The notes beneath the pieces were generated by a model. That model did not search any database and was not told where the DNA came from. It worked only from the letters and a program-made list of their open reading frames with translations. Of a DNA stretch of 64,000 nucleotides, positions 1-8,500 are shown one piece after another (the stretch's first letter is position 1; each line of letters starts with the position of its first letter). The position numbers and the translations under genes were made by a program. The DNA lies in assembly GCA_900258555.1 (NCBI GenBank), contig LT984857.1, positions 323,795-387,794 of the forward strand, read 5' to 3'. Origin of the DNA: an uncultured Desulfobacterium sp. (GTDB taxonomy: Bacteria > Desulfobacterota > DSM-4660 > Desulfatiglandales > Desulfatiglandaceae).

Positions 1-2
1 AC

Positions 3-80
3 ACCGCAAAAAAGATCGACTGGCAGTTCACCACGTCTGATGCTCGCATAAAACTAAAACGCCTTTATCCGAAACAATAA
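3..80 (+). pseudogene. IS630-family transposase, C-terminal tail only
   Basis: The first 25 codons of the window are open to a TAA stop and read as a C-terminal tail with the pattern I-D-W-Q-F-T-T-S-D-A-R-I-K-L-K-R-L-Y-P. This resembles the end of IS630-type DDE transposases, where a W-x-F-T-T-x-D-A-R-I-K-L-x-x-L-Y-P ending is familiar. The gene may continue to the left of the window, so it may be intact or broken. Its position beside a recombinase remnant and a tRNA suggests the edge of a mobile region. The identification rests on a short stretch. Confidence 0.6.
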
Positions 81-624
81 AGGTTACATGGTACTAGGAT
101 TTAAGTTCTAAAACCACCTATATGAATTCAATCAGCAATTGAAAGCCAATAGTGTTTAGACTCTGATATCCTTAGCTCAGCTTAAGATATCAGCCACCTC
201 AGGAACCTGAGAGATGTCTATAAAGGGCAATCCTAATTTTTAAGGACATAGGAGTTGCAGGTCAAAGGTTACAAAATGAAATATTTAACCCCTTGATATT
301 AAATGTTATATGTGATACTGATAATCAAGAGTTGACAACGCTGGTGATTGACAATGCCAAGTAACTGTCAGCTTAGACCTATGCTTTTTTGCTATAATTA
401 CCAATTGATAATGCAGGCTTCTTCAAAACCAAAAGTTGGCTTATACAGCTTGCATAAACCGGAGTGCCGTAAAGGGAGATTTGTCATATTTATCTAAAAT
501 AACAAGATTTATCTAATTTAACAAGAAGACTCGGCAACTTCTTATACAATACATCCTATATAAACATTGTTAGATGATAGGATGAACACATGAGTGATCT
601 CACTGGTCTGTTTTAAGCATTATA
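81..624. other. Gene-free decayed region with hairpins and a 19-bp tandem repeat
   Basis: No credible gene is visible between the transposase tail and the recombinase remnant. The stretch is AT-rich. It contains an almost perfect inverted repeat at 163-193 (arms CTGATATC and GATATCAG), a perfect short palindrome CTCAGGAACCTGAG at 198-211, and a 19-bp unit repeated in tandem at about 489-526 (ATTTATCTAAAATAACAAG, then a copy with two changes). It is best read as degraded mobile DNA. Confidence 0.5.
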
Positions 625-825
625 GTCCCCGAATCAGTGATAATGAAAATCACCGGCCATTCGACCCGAGAGATGTTTGATCGCTACAACACTATTGACC
701 GGAAAGATACCCGGAATGCTGTTGACCAACTGGAGTTATTTCTCGCAAATGTTGACCAAATTGTTGACCAAGCCAATTTTTTTGATCCTAAAACAAAAAA
801 GGGAGTTTATAACTCCCTTAAATAA
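625..825 (+). pseudogene. Tyrosine recombinase (phage integrase family), C-terminal fragment
   Basis: The frame reads V-P-E-S-V-I-M-K-I-T-G-H-S-T-R-E-M-F-D-R-Y-N, the end of the catalytic domain of tyrosine recombinases. The box II histidine (GH) and the nucleophilic tyrosine (DRY) are both visible. Everything upstream (core-binding domain, first catalytic arginine, lysine) is missing, and the frame has no recombinase-like sequence before about 620. The gene runs towards tRNA-His, and its last codons overlap the hairpin that terminates the tRNA transcript. It is probably the relic of an element that integrated at the tRNA 3' end. It cannot be functional as it stands. Confidence 0.8.
795..819 (-). 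terminator. Intrinsic terminator of the tRNA-His transcript
   Basis: Read on the minus strand, a perfect 9-bp stem (AAGGGAGTT / AACTCCCTT) with a 3-nt loop is followed by a run of six T. It lies about 17 nt beyond the CCA end of tRNA-His. This is a textbook Rho-independent terminator. The same bases encode the last residues of the recombinase fragment on the other strand. Confidence 0.85.
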
Positions 826-836
826 TTGCTGTTTTA

Positions 837-913
837 TGGGGTGAGTGATGGGACTTGAACCCACGACCACTGGGGCCACAACCCAGTGCTCTGCCAACTG
901 AGCTACACTCACC
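837..913 (-). tRNA. tRNA-His (GUG anticodon)
   Basis: The minus strand folds as a complete cloverleaf: a 7-bp acceptor stem (GTGAGTG with CACTCAC), the extra 5' G(-1) typical of tRNA-His at 913, a D-arm containing AGCTCAGTTGG, an anticodon stem CTGGG/CCCAG around loop TTGTGGC (anticodon GTG), a T-arm with GGTTCAAGTCC, discriminator C and an encoded CCA at 837-839. It is followed by an intrinsic terminator. The 3' end of a tRNA is a common integration site, which fits the recombinase fragment next to it. Confidence 0.97.
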
Positions 914-964
914 ATATTTTGTACTAATTATCCCAACTTTTCGAAATTTTGCAAGCAGTTTTGT

Positions 965-1627
965 TTAATCGCGGTCAATTGTGAGAAAAAATGAGCCTTC
1001 GGGCTCTCTTATCACCTTGAGGCCGAACATCCTGATGGTTTCGGTCAAGGGCCTGCCAAAGACAAAAGCCATTTCTTCCGGGGCTATTTTCAGCCTCTCT
1101 GAGACAAGGGGTCTTAACTGGTGATCAAATCTTATAATCCCCATAATCCCTTGGACCGCCTTTTCCCCATCAGCCTCAATACTCATGGCAAGTTTTTCGA
1201 GCACGTTATAACCGCACCTGTTTTCGTGTTCCCTGATCAGGTCCAGGAGGATATTGTCGCTGATTATGTCTTTTCTATTTAACCTCTGGCCGTTGAACAC
1301 CCGCTGGAACTCCCTGTCATCCCGGCAGGCAAGTGCAACGCACTGGGAAGGCCTGTGCTCATAGATCAGGCAGGCCTTCTCTTCTTCATCATAAAAAATG
1401 CAGGCCCTGCCTGAGTCTTTTTCCCTGACTTTGATAAGCTCTTCCTGATTAATCACAGGACGGCTGCTGATGTTATCCCAGACAAGCTCCCCAACCCTTA
1501 TGGTATAGAGGTCCTTTTTCTGAATCAGGCCATGCCTGATCAGGTCAATATCCTGTAACTGGAGTGAGGGGCTTGATCTCAGGCAACACTGTCCGCACCT
1601 GATGCAATGAGTTCTTTCCGGCCTCAA
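965..1627 (-). CDS. YkgJ-family cysteine cluster protein
   Basis: A 220-residue protein with an N-terminal CxxCxxCC cluster (Cys8, Cys11, Cys14, Cys15) and four more cysteines at about 76, 86, 96 and 101. This is the pattern of the YkgJ/UPF0153 family, thought to bind zinc or iron, with no firmly known reaction. No signal peptide or membrane segment is seen, so it is probably cytoplasmic. Its start overlaps the uvrB stop by 4 nt, so it is likely translationally coupled and the last gene of the long minus-strand run before tRNA-His. Confidence 0.8.
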   Translation of the reverse strand: MRPERTHCIRCGQCCLRSSPSLQLQDIDLIRHGLIQKKDLYTIRVGELVWDNISSRPVINQEELIKVREKDSGRACIFYDEEEKACLIYEHRPSQCVALACRDDREFQRVFNGQRLNRKDIISDNILLDLIREHENRCGYNVLEKLAMSIEADGEKAVQGIMGIIRFDHQLRPLVSERLKIAPEEMAFVFGRPLTETIRMFGLKVIREPEGSFFLTIDRD

Positions 1628-3618
1628 AAGGTCAATACCTCAAGCTCCTTGTTTTCCAGGGCCTTTATCCGGTCTCTGAGCGATATGGCCTGTTCAAAAT
1701 CAAGCCTCTTTGCCGCCTCCTTCATCTTCGCGGTGAGCTCCCTGATCACCTTGTTGGTCTCGTCAGGGCTCAGGTAAGGCGCCTGATCTTCGGCCACTAC
1801 AGGGACAGTGACATAATCCGCCTCATATACAGAGCCCAGGATATCATCAATGCTTTTGCGGATGGATGAAGGGGTGATATTATTTTCTTTATTATATTCC
1901 ACCTGGATCATACGGCGGCGATTGCATTCTTCAATCGCCCTTTTCATGGAATCGGTCATTGTGTCTGCATAAAAAAGGACCATGCCGTTTACATTTCTGG
2001 CCGCCCTGCCGCATGTCTGTATCAGAGACCTTTCAGACCTCAAAAATCCCTCCTTGTCCGCATCGAGTATGGCGACCAGTGTCACCTCCGGAAGATCAAG
2101 GCCCTCTCTTAAGAGGTTTATACCCACCAGCACATCAAAGGCCCCGAGCCTGAGATCCCTGATGATCTCCATCCGCTCGATGGTCTTGATATCAGAGTGC
2201 ATATACCGTACATTGACACCCAGATCCGCGTAGTATTCCGTCAAATCCTCCGCCATCCTCTTGGTCAGGGTGGTCACCAGTGTGCGCTCCTTTTGCGCCA
2301 CCCTCTCCCTTATCCAGCCCAACAGATCATCCACCTGTTTTGCGGCGGGCCGCACCACTATCTCCGGGTCTGTAAGGCCGGTGGGTCTGATGATCTGTTC
2401 TGCAATAACACTGGATCTCTCAAGCTCATATGGTCCCGGGGTAGCAGAGACATATATCACCTGTTTTACCTTTGAATCGAACTCCTCAAAGGTCAGCGGC
2501 CTGTTATCCAGGGCCGAGGGAAGGCGAAACCCGTAATTGACCAGGGTCTCCTTTCTGGACCTGTCACCGCGATACATGCCGTGCAACTGGGGGACCGTGA
2601 TATGGCTTTCATCAATAATGACCATGAAATCCCTTGGGAAATATTCGATCAAGGTAGGAGGGGGCTCTCCTGCTGCCCGGCCTGTCAGGTGTCTGGAATA
2701 GTTTTCTATACCGTGGCAATATCCCATCTCGATCATCATCTCGAGATCAAACCTGGTGCGCTCTTCTATCCGCTGGGCCTCGAGGAATTTACCCTGTTCG
2801 CGAAAATAGACTATGCGCTCTTCAAGCTCCTCTGTGATCTGCCTTATGGCCTTTTCCCTTATGGAGGTGGTTGTTACATAATGGGTGGCAGGATAAATGG
2901 TTATCCTCCCGAGAGGCTGGATGGTCTTGCCGGTCAAGGGGTCTATCTCATAAACGGATTCCACCTCGTCGCCGAAAAAACAGATGCGGACTGCCCGGTC
3001 CTTTTCATGGACCGGGTATATATCCAGGACGTCACCTCTGACGCGAAATCTTCCCCTGTAAAAATCTATGTCTCCCCTCTCATACTGGATCTCTACAAGC
3101 CTTTTGATTGCATCTTCCCTGGAAAGGGCAGCACCCTCTTCAACGTAGAGGAGCATATCATGATAGGCCTCGGGAGAGCCAAGGCCATAGATGCAGGAGA
3201 CGCTTGCCACAATGATCACGTCGTCGCGGTCCAAAAGTGACCTTGTGGCCGCATGCCTCATCTTGTCTATGCTTTCGTTTATTGAGGAATCCTTCTGGAT
3301 ATAGGTATCTGACTGGGGGATGTAGGCCTCAGGCTGGTAGTAATCGTAATAACTGACAAAATACTCTACGGCATTGTGGGGGAAGAGATTTTTGAATTCT
3401 CCGTAGAGTTGTGCGGCCAGGGTCTTGTTTGGGGCTATGACCAGCGTGGGCTTCTGGACCTCTTTAATGACATGGGCCATGGTAAAGGTCTTGCCCGAGC
3501 CTGTTACCCCTAAAAGTATCTGATGCCTGGTGCCCTTCCTGATGCTGTCCGAGAGGGTCCTTATCGCCTCCGGCTGATCCCCGCAAGGCGCAAGGTCTGT
3601 AACGATCTCAAACATCAA
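1624..3618 (-). CDS. uvrB: Excinuclease ABC subunit B
   Basis: UvrB, the damage-verifying helicase subunit of nucleotide excision repair, which receives the lesion from UvrA and recruits UvrC. At 664 residues it is of normal length. Visible features are the Walker A motif GVTGSGKT (37-44), the tyrosine-rich beta-hairpin ([14 protein letters not shown]) that clamps DNA, a DESH motif near 332, the helicase VI-type segment QTCGRAARN, and a C-terminal UVR domain that contacts UvrC. The gene overlaps cysS by 11 nt and ykgJ by 4 nt. The protein could start at either of two consecutive Met codons. Confidence 0.97.
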   Translation of the reverse strand: MMFEIVTDLAPCGDQPEAIRTLSDSIRKGTRHQILLGVTGSGKTFTMAHVIKEVQKPTLVIAPNKTLAAQLYGEFKNLFPHNAVEYFVSYYDYYQPEAYIPQSDTYIQKDSSINESIDKMRHAATRSLLDRDDVIIVASVSCIYGLGSPEAYHDMLLYVEEGAALSREDAIKRLVEIQYERGDIDFYRGRFRVRGDVLDIYPVHEKDRAVRICFFGDEVESVYEIDPLTGKTIQPLGRITIYPATHYVTTTSIREKAIRQITEELEERIVYFREQGKFLEAQRIEERTRFDLEMMIEMGYCHGIENYSRHLTGRAAGEPPPTLIEYFPRDFMVIIDESHITVPQLHGMYRGDRSRKETLVNYGFRLPSALDNRPLTFEEFDSKVKQVIYVSATPGPYELERSSVIAEQIIRPTGLTDPEIVVRPAAKQVDDLLGWIRERVAQKERTLVTTLTKRMAEDLTEYYADLGVNVRYMHSDIKTIERMEIIRDLRLGAFDVLVGINLLREGLDLPEVTLVAILDADKEGFLRSERSLIQTCGRAARNVNGMVLFYADTMTDSMKRAIEECNRRRMIQVEYNKENNITPSSIRKSIDDILGSVYEADYVTVPVVAEDQAPYLSPDETNKVIRELTAKMKEAAKRLDFEQAISLRDRIKALENKELEVLTF

Positions 3619-5083
3619 GTCTCCAGGTAGTCCCCTGGGGCCCGTCTTCCAGGATGACGCCCATTTCCTTCAGGCGATTGCGGACCTGGTCCGCCTTGGC
3701 CCAGTCTTTTTTTGCCCTGGCCTCGGTCCTCTCCCGGATCATCTCTTCAATAACTGCCGGATCAATACCCCCGGCCTCAGAGGGCCTTGTAAGTTCCGCA
3801 AAAAATTGTTCCGGCCTTGTCTCTAAAAGTCCCAATACCTGTCCAGCCGCAAGGATGTCTTTCCTGTCATCCTCAAGCCGCCTGAGGCTGGAGTCGTCCC
3901 TAAGGGTGTCTGATGAGTCCATCAGCCTGTTTATATCTCTTACCTTTTCAAACAAAAGACCAATCGCCCCCGCGGTATTGAGGTCATCGTCCATCAATGA
4001 GACAAACTGGGGGAGGAAAGAATCCTCGTTAGATCCCTGGGACAGGTCGCCCGCTGAAAACGCCTTGTTATCTACATTTGTTTTTCCGGGGCCCAATAAG
4101 TTATCAAGCCGCTCAAGGGTCCTGTATATCCTGACCAGGCCTGCCTGGGCCGCCTCTACGCCGCTTGCGGAAAAGTCAATCGGGCTCCTGTAGTGTTTGG
4201 AAAGGAGAAATAGGCGCAGGACCTGCGAATGATGGCTTTTAAGGGCATCCCTTATGGTCAGAAAATTGCCCAGGGACTTTGACATCTTTTCAGACTCAAT
4301 GGTCACAAAGCCGTTGTGGACCCAGTGCCTGGCGAATTCCCCGCCGTTTGCACACAGGGACTGTGCCCTCTCGTTTTCGTGATGCGGGAAAAGGAGGTCT
4401 TTTCCGCCCCCGTGGATGTCAAATGATACGCCCAGATACCGGTTGCTCATTACGGAACACTCCAGGTGCCAGCCGGGTCTACCCAGGCCCCAGGGGCTCT
4501 CCCACTTGGGCTCTCCGGGTTTAGCGGCCTTCCATAGGACAAAGTCCATGGGGTGTCTCTTGTTTTCATCAACGGCGATTCGGCTCCCTGCCTGCATTTC
4601 ATCCAGACGCCTTCCTGATAACGCGCCATAGCCCTTGAAGCTTTCAACGGAAAAGAATATATCGCTTCCCTGCTGATAGGCGTGTCCGCGCTCCAGCAGT
4701 GTTTCAATCATCTTGATCATACCTTCAATATGATCCGTGGCCCGGGGTTCCACATCCGCATCCAATACCCCGAGGCTTTTCATGTCGTTGCGAAATGCGT
4801 CAATATACTGCTGGGCAAGGGCGAAGGTGTCTTTTGCCAGTTCATTTGCCCTTGCGATAATCTTGTCGTCAATATCAGTAAAATTTCGCACATAGGTTAC
4901 GTTTAATCCACTTGCCCTGAGATACCTGACAAGGACGTCAAACACGATGGCGGATCTGGCGTGACCGATATGGCAGAGGTCATAGACCGTTACCCCGCAG
5001 ACATAAATGCCGACATTTCCCTCCCGCAACAGCACAAGGTCCTCTTTCCTGCGAGTGGCGGTATTGTATATTCTAAGCGTCAA
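3608..5083 (-). CDS. cysS: Cysteinyl-tRNA synthetase
   Basis: Class I aminoacyl-tRNA synthetase charging tRNA-Cys. It shows the HIGH motif (residues 38-41), a zinc-site Cys29 with further ligands in HLEC and FPHHENE, and KMSKS near residue 267. I place the start at a TTG codon at 5083 because an AGGAG sits six nucleotides before it, the protein then begins at the family's usual N-terminus (TLRIYNT), and the overlap with ispF falls to 11 nt. An in-frame ATG at 5113 would give 501 residues and a 41-nt overlap. Confidence 0.95.
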   Translation of the reverse strand: MTLRIYNTATRRKEDLVLLREGNVGIYVCGVTVYDLCHIGHARSAIVFDVLVRYLRASGLNVTYVRNFTDIDDKIIARANELAKDTFALAQQYIDAFRNDMKSLGVLDADVEPRATDHIEGMIKMIETLLERGHAYQQGSDIFFSVESFKGYGALSGRRLDEMQAGSRIAVDENKRHPMDFVLWKAAKPGEPKWESPWGLGRPGWHLECSVMSNRYLGVSFDIHGGGKDLLFPHHENERAQSLCANGGEFARHWVHNGFVTIESEKMSKSLGNFLTIRDALKSHHSQVLRLFLLSKHYRSPIDFSASGVEAAQAGLVRIYRTLERLDNLLGPGKTNVDNKAFSAGDLSQGSNEDSFLPQFVSLMDDDLNTAGAIGLLFEKVRDINRLMDSSDTLRDDSSLRRLEDDRKDILAAGQVLGLLETRPEQFFAELTRPSEAGGIDPAVIEEMIRERTEARAKKDWAKADQVRNRLKEMGVILEDGPQGTTWRLDV

Positions 5084-5555
5084 CTTTTTCTCCTGTAAGA
5101 CTGACAACGGCATAGGCCGCTATCCCCTCTTCACGGCCGCAAAACCCCATCCCCTCAGTGGTCGTGGCCTTGATATTGACATGGTCTGCGCCAAGGGCTG
5201 TAATGAGCCTTTCCCTCATCGCCGGGATAAAAGGGGCAAGTCTTGGCCGCTGGGCAACTATGGTTGCATCAAGGTTGTTTACGACAAGGCCCGCGGCCTT
5301 CACCCAGTCCATCACCTCTTTTAGCAGCTTAAGGCTCTCAGCCCCTTTATACGCCGGATCAGTATCCGGAAAGTGCCGGCCGATATCACCCTTGCCCAGG
5401 GCGCCCGTGAGAGCGTCCATAATGGCATGGACCAGGACATCCGCATCGGAATGACCTTCAAGCCCCAGGGAATAAGGGATCTCAATCCCTCCCAGGATCA
5501 AGGGCCTGTCCTTAACCAGGCGGTGGGCGTCATATCCGAAGCCGATTCGAAACAA
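5073..5555 (-). CDS. ispF: 2-C-methyl-D-erythritol 2,4-cyclodiphosphate synthase
   Basis: IspF converts CDP-methylerythritol 2-phosphate to the cyclic diphosphate in the MEP isoprenoid pathway. It is a soluble homotrimer. At 160 residues it is full length. The metal ligands Asp9 and His11 (GYDAHR) and His43 (VLVHAIMDA), the GHSDADV motif and the C-terminal GREEGIAAYAVVSL are visible. It lies directly upstream of cysS, which overlaps its 3' end. A copy of a TAGCTATTAGCTG-like motif (about 5585-5600) lies upstream, between fmdB and ispF. Confidence 0.97.
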   Translation of the reverse strand: MFRIGFGYDAHRLVKDRPLILGGIEIPYSLGLEGHSDADVLVHAIMDALTGALGKGDIGRHFPDTDPAYKGAESLKLLKEVMDWVKAAGLVVNNLDATIVAQRPRLAPFIPAMRERLITALGADHVNIKATTTEGMGFCGREEGIAAYAVVSLTGEKVDA

Positions 5556-5603
5556 GAATATTCTCCAGTGTATATTAAGCGATCAGCTATTAGCTGTTGG
5601 AGG

Positions 5604-5840
5604 TTAATGACATGTACTGCAGTTTCCGCCGGCACAGGAGGCACATCCCGATGAACTTGAGGACGCCCCATAACCTTCAGTTACATCGCTCCCGCCGCCG
5701 CTCTTGAATCCAAACGAAGACATAAGACGACTGAGATTATCACCGTTACAACGGGGGCATGTCACCTTGTCTCTCGATCCAAAGACAAGGGCCTCAAAGT
5801 CTTCATTACAATCCAAGCACCTGTATTCATAAATGGGCAT
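5604..5840 (-). CDS. FmdB-family zinc ribbon protein
   Basis: A 78-residue protein beginning MPIYEYRC, with a zinc ribbon formed by Cys8, Cys11, Cys28 and Cys31. This is the FmdB/CxxC_CXXC_SSSS regulatory protein family. The C-terminal third is glycine- and serine-rich and ends in a second cysteine-rich cluster (CASCAGGNCSTCH). Members are often called putative regulators, but no role is established. It sits between a deoxyhypusine-synthase-like gene and ispF. Confidence 0.85.
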   Translation of the reverse strand: MPIYEYRCLDCNEDFEALVFGSRDKVTCPRCNGDNLSRLMSSFGFKSGGGSDVTEGYGASSSSSGCASCAGGNCSTCH

Positions 5841-5868
5841 AATAAATATCTCCCTATCAAGTCATGCG

Positions 5869-6816
5869 TTACCTGTTTAATTTCTCAACAATTGCTGCGG
5901 CAATCAATGGAAACATTATCTCGTGATGCCCCACCAGATTATAACCCTTGCCGCTTTCCAGCGTCGGCCTGTGGACCACATTGGTCATAGGCCTGTAGTG
6001 TCGTATAAAATCCATGTTTACTGTTGTAAAATCCCTGACATCATGGCCGAGATTCCGTACCAGGCTCAGGGCCTTTAAAAACACCTCGGGCATTATCACA
6101 GCAGAGCCCAGATTAATCAGCACCCCCTCTTTTAATGTGGAGACCAGGGTTGAAAAAATCCGGAAGTCCCGGTGAGAAGTCTCTCCGATCGCCGCCCCGT
6201 CCGCATTGGGGTGAAAGTGTATAATGTCCGTCCCTATGGCCACATGTACGGTGGCGGGGATTTGAAAATCGTATGCCCTGGCCAGGATGCTCAGGCGGTT
6301 GAATGGAAAACCTTCTTTAACCAGCATCCTGCCGATGGATTTTCCCAGACCCAGGCCGTTCTTGGCCCCTTCTGAGATAGCTTCATTTAAAAGCCTTCCG
6401 GTCTCCTCGGCCATACCGAATTTTCCATCTCCCAGTACCTGGGCCACATCCTCAGAGGTGCTCCCGACCATCGCCACCTCTGCGTCATGTATGATGCAGG
6501 CCCCGTTCATGGCAACCCCGCTTATAACACCCCGTTCCATCAGGTCAATGATAATCGGGTTTAGCCCCACCTTTATCGGATGTGCCCCCATGGCCAGGAT
6601 AATCGTCCTGTCTGAGTCTGCGGCCTTGACCACACGTGCGATGATCTCTTTTAAGTCAATGCCTGCGAGGATATCAGGGAGCGTTTCCAGCCATTCGCTA
6701 ATGGAATTGCCCTGTCCCCAGGGCCTTCCAAAGAGTTGTGTACTTACCTTGCTGACCCTTTCCTTAAGGGGGTATGATTTTACTCCATCCAGTGATATGG
6801 GCTGGATATCTGCCAT
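5869..6816 (-). CDS. Deoxyhypusine synthase-like protein, function unknown
   Basis: A 315-residue soluble protein. Segments such as GAHPIKVGLNPIIIDLMERG, MNGACIIHDAEVA, TSEDVAQVLGDGKFGMAEETG and HFHPNADGAAIGE resemble the NAD-binding fold of the deoxyhypusine synthase family. The bacterium should have no hypusine-carrying eIF5A, so the substrate is unknown; related bacterial proteins are known or suspected to make other spermidine-derived compounds such as homospermidine. The gene follows gmhA in the same direction, separated by a 65-nt gap that contains a REP-type hairpin. Function is not assigned. Confidence 0.7.
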   Translation of the reverse strand: MADIQPISLDGVKSYPLKERVSKVSTQLFGRPWGQGNSISEWLETLPDILAGIDLKEIIARVVKAADSDRTIILAMGAHPIKVGLNPIIIDLMERGVISGVAMNGACIIHDAEVAMVGSTSEDVAQVLGDGKFGMAEETGRLLNEAISEGAKNGLGLGKSIGRMLVKEGFPFNRLSILARAYDFQIPATVHVAIGTDIIHFHPNADGAAIGETSHRDFRIFSTLVSTLKEGVLINLGSAVIMPEVFLKALSLVRNLGHDVRDFTTVNMDFIRHYRPMTNVVHRPTLESGKGYNLVGHHEIMFPLIAAAIVEKLNR

Positions 6817-6853
6817 GACTGCGCTCTTTTCAACCTTAATGATTAAAATCTAT

Positions 6854-6879
6854 CGGGCGAACACAAGGTTCGCCCCTAC
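6854..6879 (-). repeat. REP-type palindrome (GTAGGGGCGAACC family)
   Basis: A perfect stem GGGCGAAC / GTTCGCCC around a 5-nt loop lies between gmhA and the deoxyhypusine-synthase-like gene. Read on the minus strand it is GTAGGGGCGAACCTTGTG and so on, the form of a widely scattered bacterial REP-like repeat. It lies inside a probable transcription unit and could act on mRNA stability or processing. Confidence 0.6.
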
Positions 6880-6880
6880 G

Positions 6881-7456
6881 TCAATGCCTTTGAAATATTA
6901 TGTAATCCACCAACTGACATATGATATGCCCGGCCAGGATATGCGATTCCTGGATCCTGGCAGTCACATCGCTTTCCACCACCAGGGCCAGGTCCACCAG
7001 ACCCTTTAGCTCTCCTCCGTCCCGTCCCATAAGGCCTGCAACGTAAATACCCCGCTGCCTGGCGTCTCTTGTGGCTGACAGTACATTTTTGGATCGTCCG
7101 CTAGTGCTTATCGCCAACAGGATGTCTCCTTCATTGCCCAAGGCCTTTATCTGTTTGGAAAAGACATCGTCAAAGGAGTAATCATTGCCGATGGCGGTAA
7201 TAATGGAGGTGTCTGTTGTAAGGGCCAGGGCGGGCAGAGGGGGCCGCTCAAGGGAAAAGCGATTGACGAATTCCGCTGCAATATGCTGTGCATCAGCAGC
7301 GCTACCGCCGTTACCGCACAGCATCAGTTTTCTATCGCCGGTAAAGGCTGTGGCGATCTTTTCCGCCAGACGAATCAGAAGGGAGGCGTTTTTTCTGATA
7401 AAAGACTCCTTGATCTTCAGACTCTCGGAAAGGGCCTTTTCGATTATATCTTTCAA
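6881..7456 (-). CDS. gmhA: Sedoheptulose 7-phosphate isomerase (SIS domain)
   Basis: A 191-residue SIS-domain protein close in length to GmhA, which isomerises sedoheptulose 7-phosphate to D-glycero-D-manno-heptose 7-phosphate, the first step of ADP-heptose synthesis for the LPS inner core. The signatures CGNGGSAADAQHIAAEFVNRF, STSGRSKNV and SHILAGHIICQLVD are all present. The family also contains DiaA, a DnaA-binding paralogue, and sequence alone does not fully separate the two. LPS export genes elsewhere in the window make the heptose role sensible. Confidence 0.85.
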   Translation of the reverse strand: MKDIIEKALSESLKIKESFIRKNASLLIRLAEKIATAFTGDRKLMLCGNGGSAADAQHIAAEFVNRFSLERPPLPALALTTDTSIITAIGNDYSFDDVFSKQIKALGNEGDILLAISTSGRSKNVLSATRDARQRGIYVAGLMGRDGGELKGLVDLALVVESDVTARIQESHILAGHIICQLVDYIIFQRH

Positions 7457-7506
7457 TTATAACAACCTCTATCTTTATTCCAGCCAGTTATGCTACATCT
7501 GATTTT

Positions 7507-8478
7507 CTATTCCTTTTTGGCCTCCTGATAAGGGTCTTTCATCATCCTGTCGGCCTGAAAGCCGAGGATCATAAAGGCATAATCGCTTTCAGAGGATATG
7601 GCCGGATAGTCCTTGGCGTCTTTTTCAATTTTGTCAAATAGTGAAATTGTATATTCCTTGGAGCCCCTAAGCTTTATTGTATAGATCGGATTTGTAAACT
7701 TGTCCTTTCCCTGCTCGATATATTTTTCGCACTTGAGATTTGAAAGCAGGGAAATGATGTCGTTCAGTGTGGCGGTATTCCCCTTTTTCCCTTCGCCTGT
7801 TTCCCACAGGGTTTCGGCCTTTTCCCTGGCAGCCTCGGGGGCTGCCTTTTCCTTGTCCGTTTCCTGCGGCTGGGCCTGGGCGGAGGCCTTTTTCTTTAAA
7901 ACTCCCAGAGATTGGTTCCCCTTGATGATCTCGACCTCTGCAATTTCATCTTGGCCGAACGACAATACAGCCTTGTCCCAGAGTTTTTCTACGGTCATAT
8001 CAAAGTCATTTCTGAAATTACCCTTGGCATAGTAAACGTTCGGATTTCCTGGAAGCCTTACAAACGTATGATTCCATGAAGGCGCTGCCCGGCCCATTTC
8101 AAATTCAAGCTTAAGGACATTATCTTTATATGCCTTGACCGTGATTTTTTTGTCATCTACAAGATCAAAAGGCTGGTAGTTTTTTGCCTCGGAGACAAGG
8201 TCTGTCAGGGTAAGGTCCCCGATGGTATTCAGCATCTTGTTGACCAACTCAACGTCTGCGGGATAAGGCCTTGGTTCAATAAACCATTTGTTGTCTTTCC
8301 TGCTGACTGCAAGGGTTGAGGAGGCCTTGATGATTTCAATTTTTGTCACCTCTTTCTTATCAACCTTTGCCACCTCCGGCAATTGGTAGTGGGACTGATT
8401 GGTCTTGCGAAAAAATAGATAACAACACAATGCAACTATTACAATGACAAGTATAAGGTATTCTTTTTTGCCTTTCAT
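7507..8478 (-). CDS. DUF4340 membrane-anchored protein of a Gld-like ABC system
   Basis: A 323-residue protein with one N-terminal membrane anchor (about residues 7-22, LILVIVIVALCCYLFF) and a large exported domain of repeated mixed alpha/beta units, with an Ala/Glu/Lys-rich insert near 200. This is the usual form of DUF4340 proteins, which are encoded directly after GldG-like genes. It starts 22 nt after gldG and completes a four-gene unit gldA-gldF-gldG-DUF4340. The transported substrate of such systems outside Bacteroidetes is not known. Confidence 0.8.
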   Translation of the reverse strand: MKGKKEYLILVIVIVALCCYLFFRKTNQSHYQLPEVAKVDKKEVTKIEIIKASSTLAVSRKDNKWFIEPRPYPADVELVNKMLNTIGDLTLTDLVSEAKNYQPFDLVDDKKITVKAYKDNVLKLEFEMGRAAPSWNHTFVRLPGNPNVYYAKGNFRNDFDMTVEKLWDKAVLSFGQDEIAEVEIIKGNQSLGVLKKKASAQAQPQETDKEKAAPEAAREKAETLWETGEGKKGNTATLNDIISLLSNLKCEKYIEQGKDKFTNPIYTIKLRGSKEYTISLFDKIEKDAKDYPAISSESDYAFMILGFQADRMMKDPYQEAKKE

Positions 8479-8500
8479 CTTCTAATCCCTCAACTGATGG

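Noticed and set aside
2581-3240. A 219-codon open frame on the plus strand within uvrB
   Set aside because: It lies opposite a clear uvrB with all motifs. Its translation shows no family pattern and no ribosome site; it is a shadow of the codon use on the other strand.
6287-7009. A 240-codon plus-strand frame opposite the DHS-like and gmhA genes
   Set aside because: Spans two recognisable genes on the other strand, is serine/proline-rich without motifs, and has no good start.
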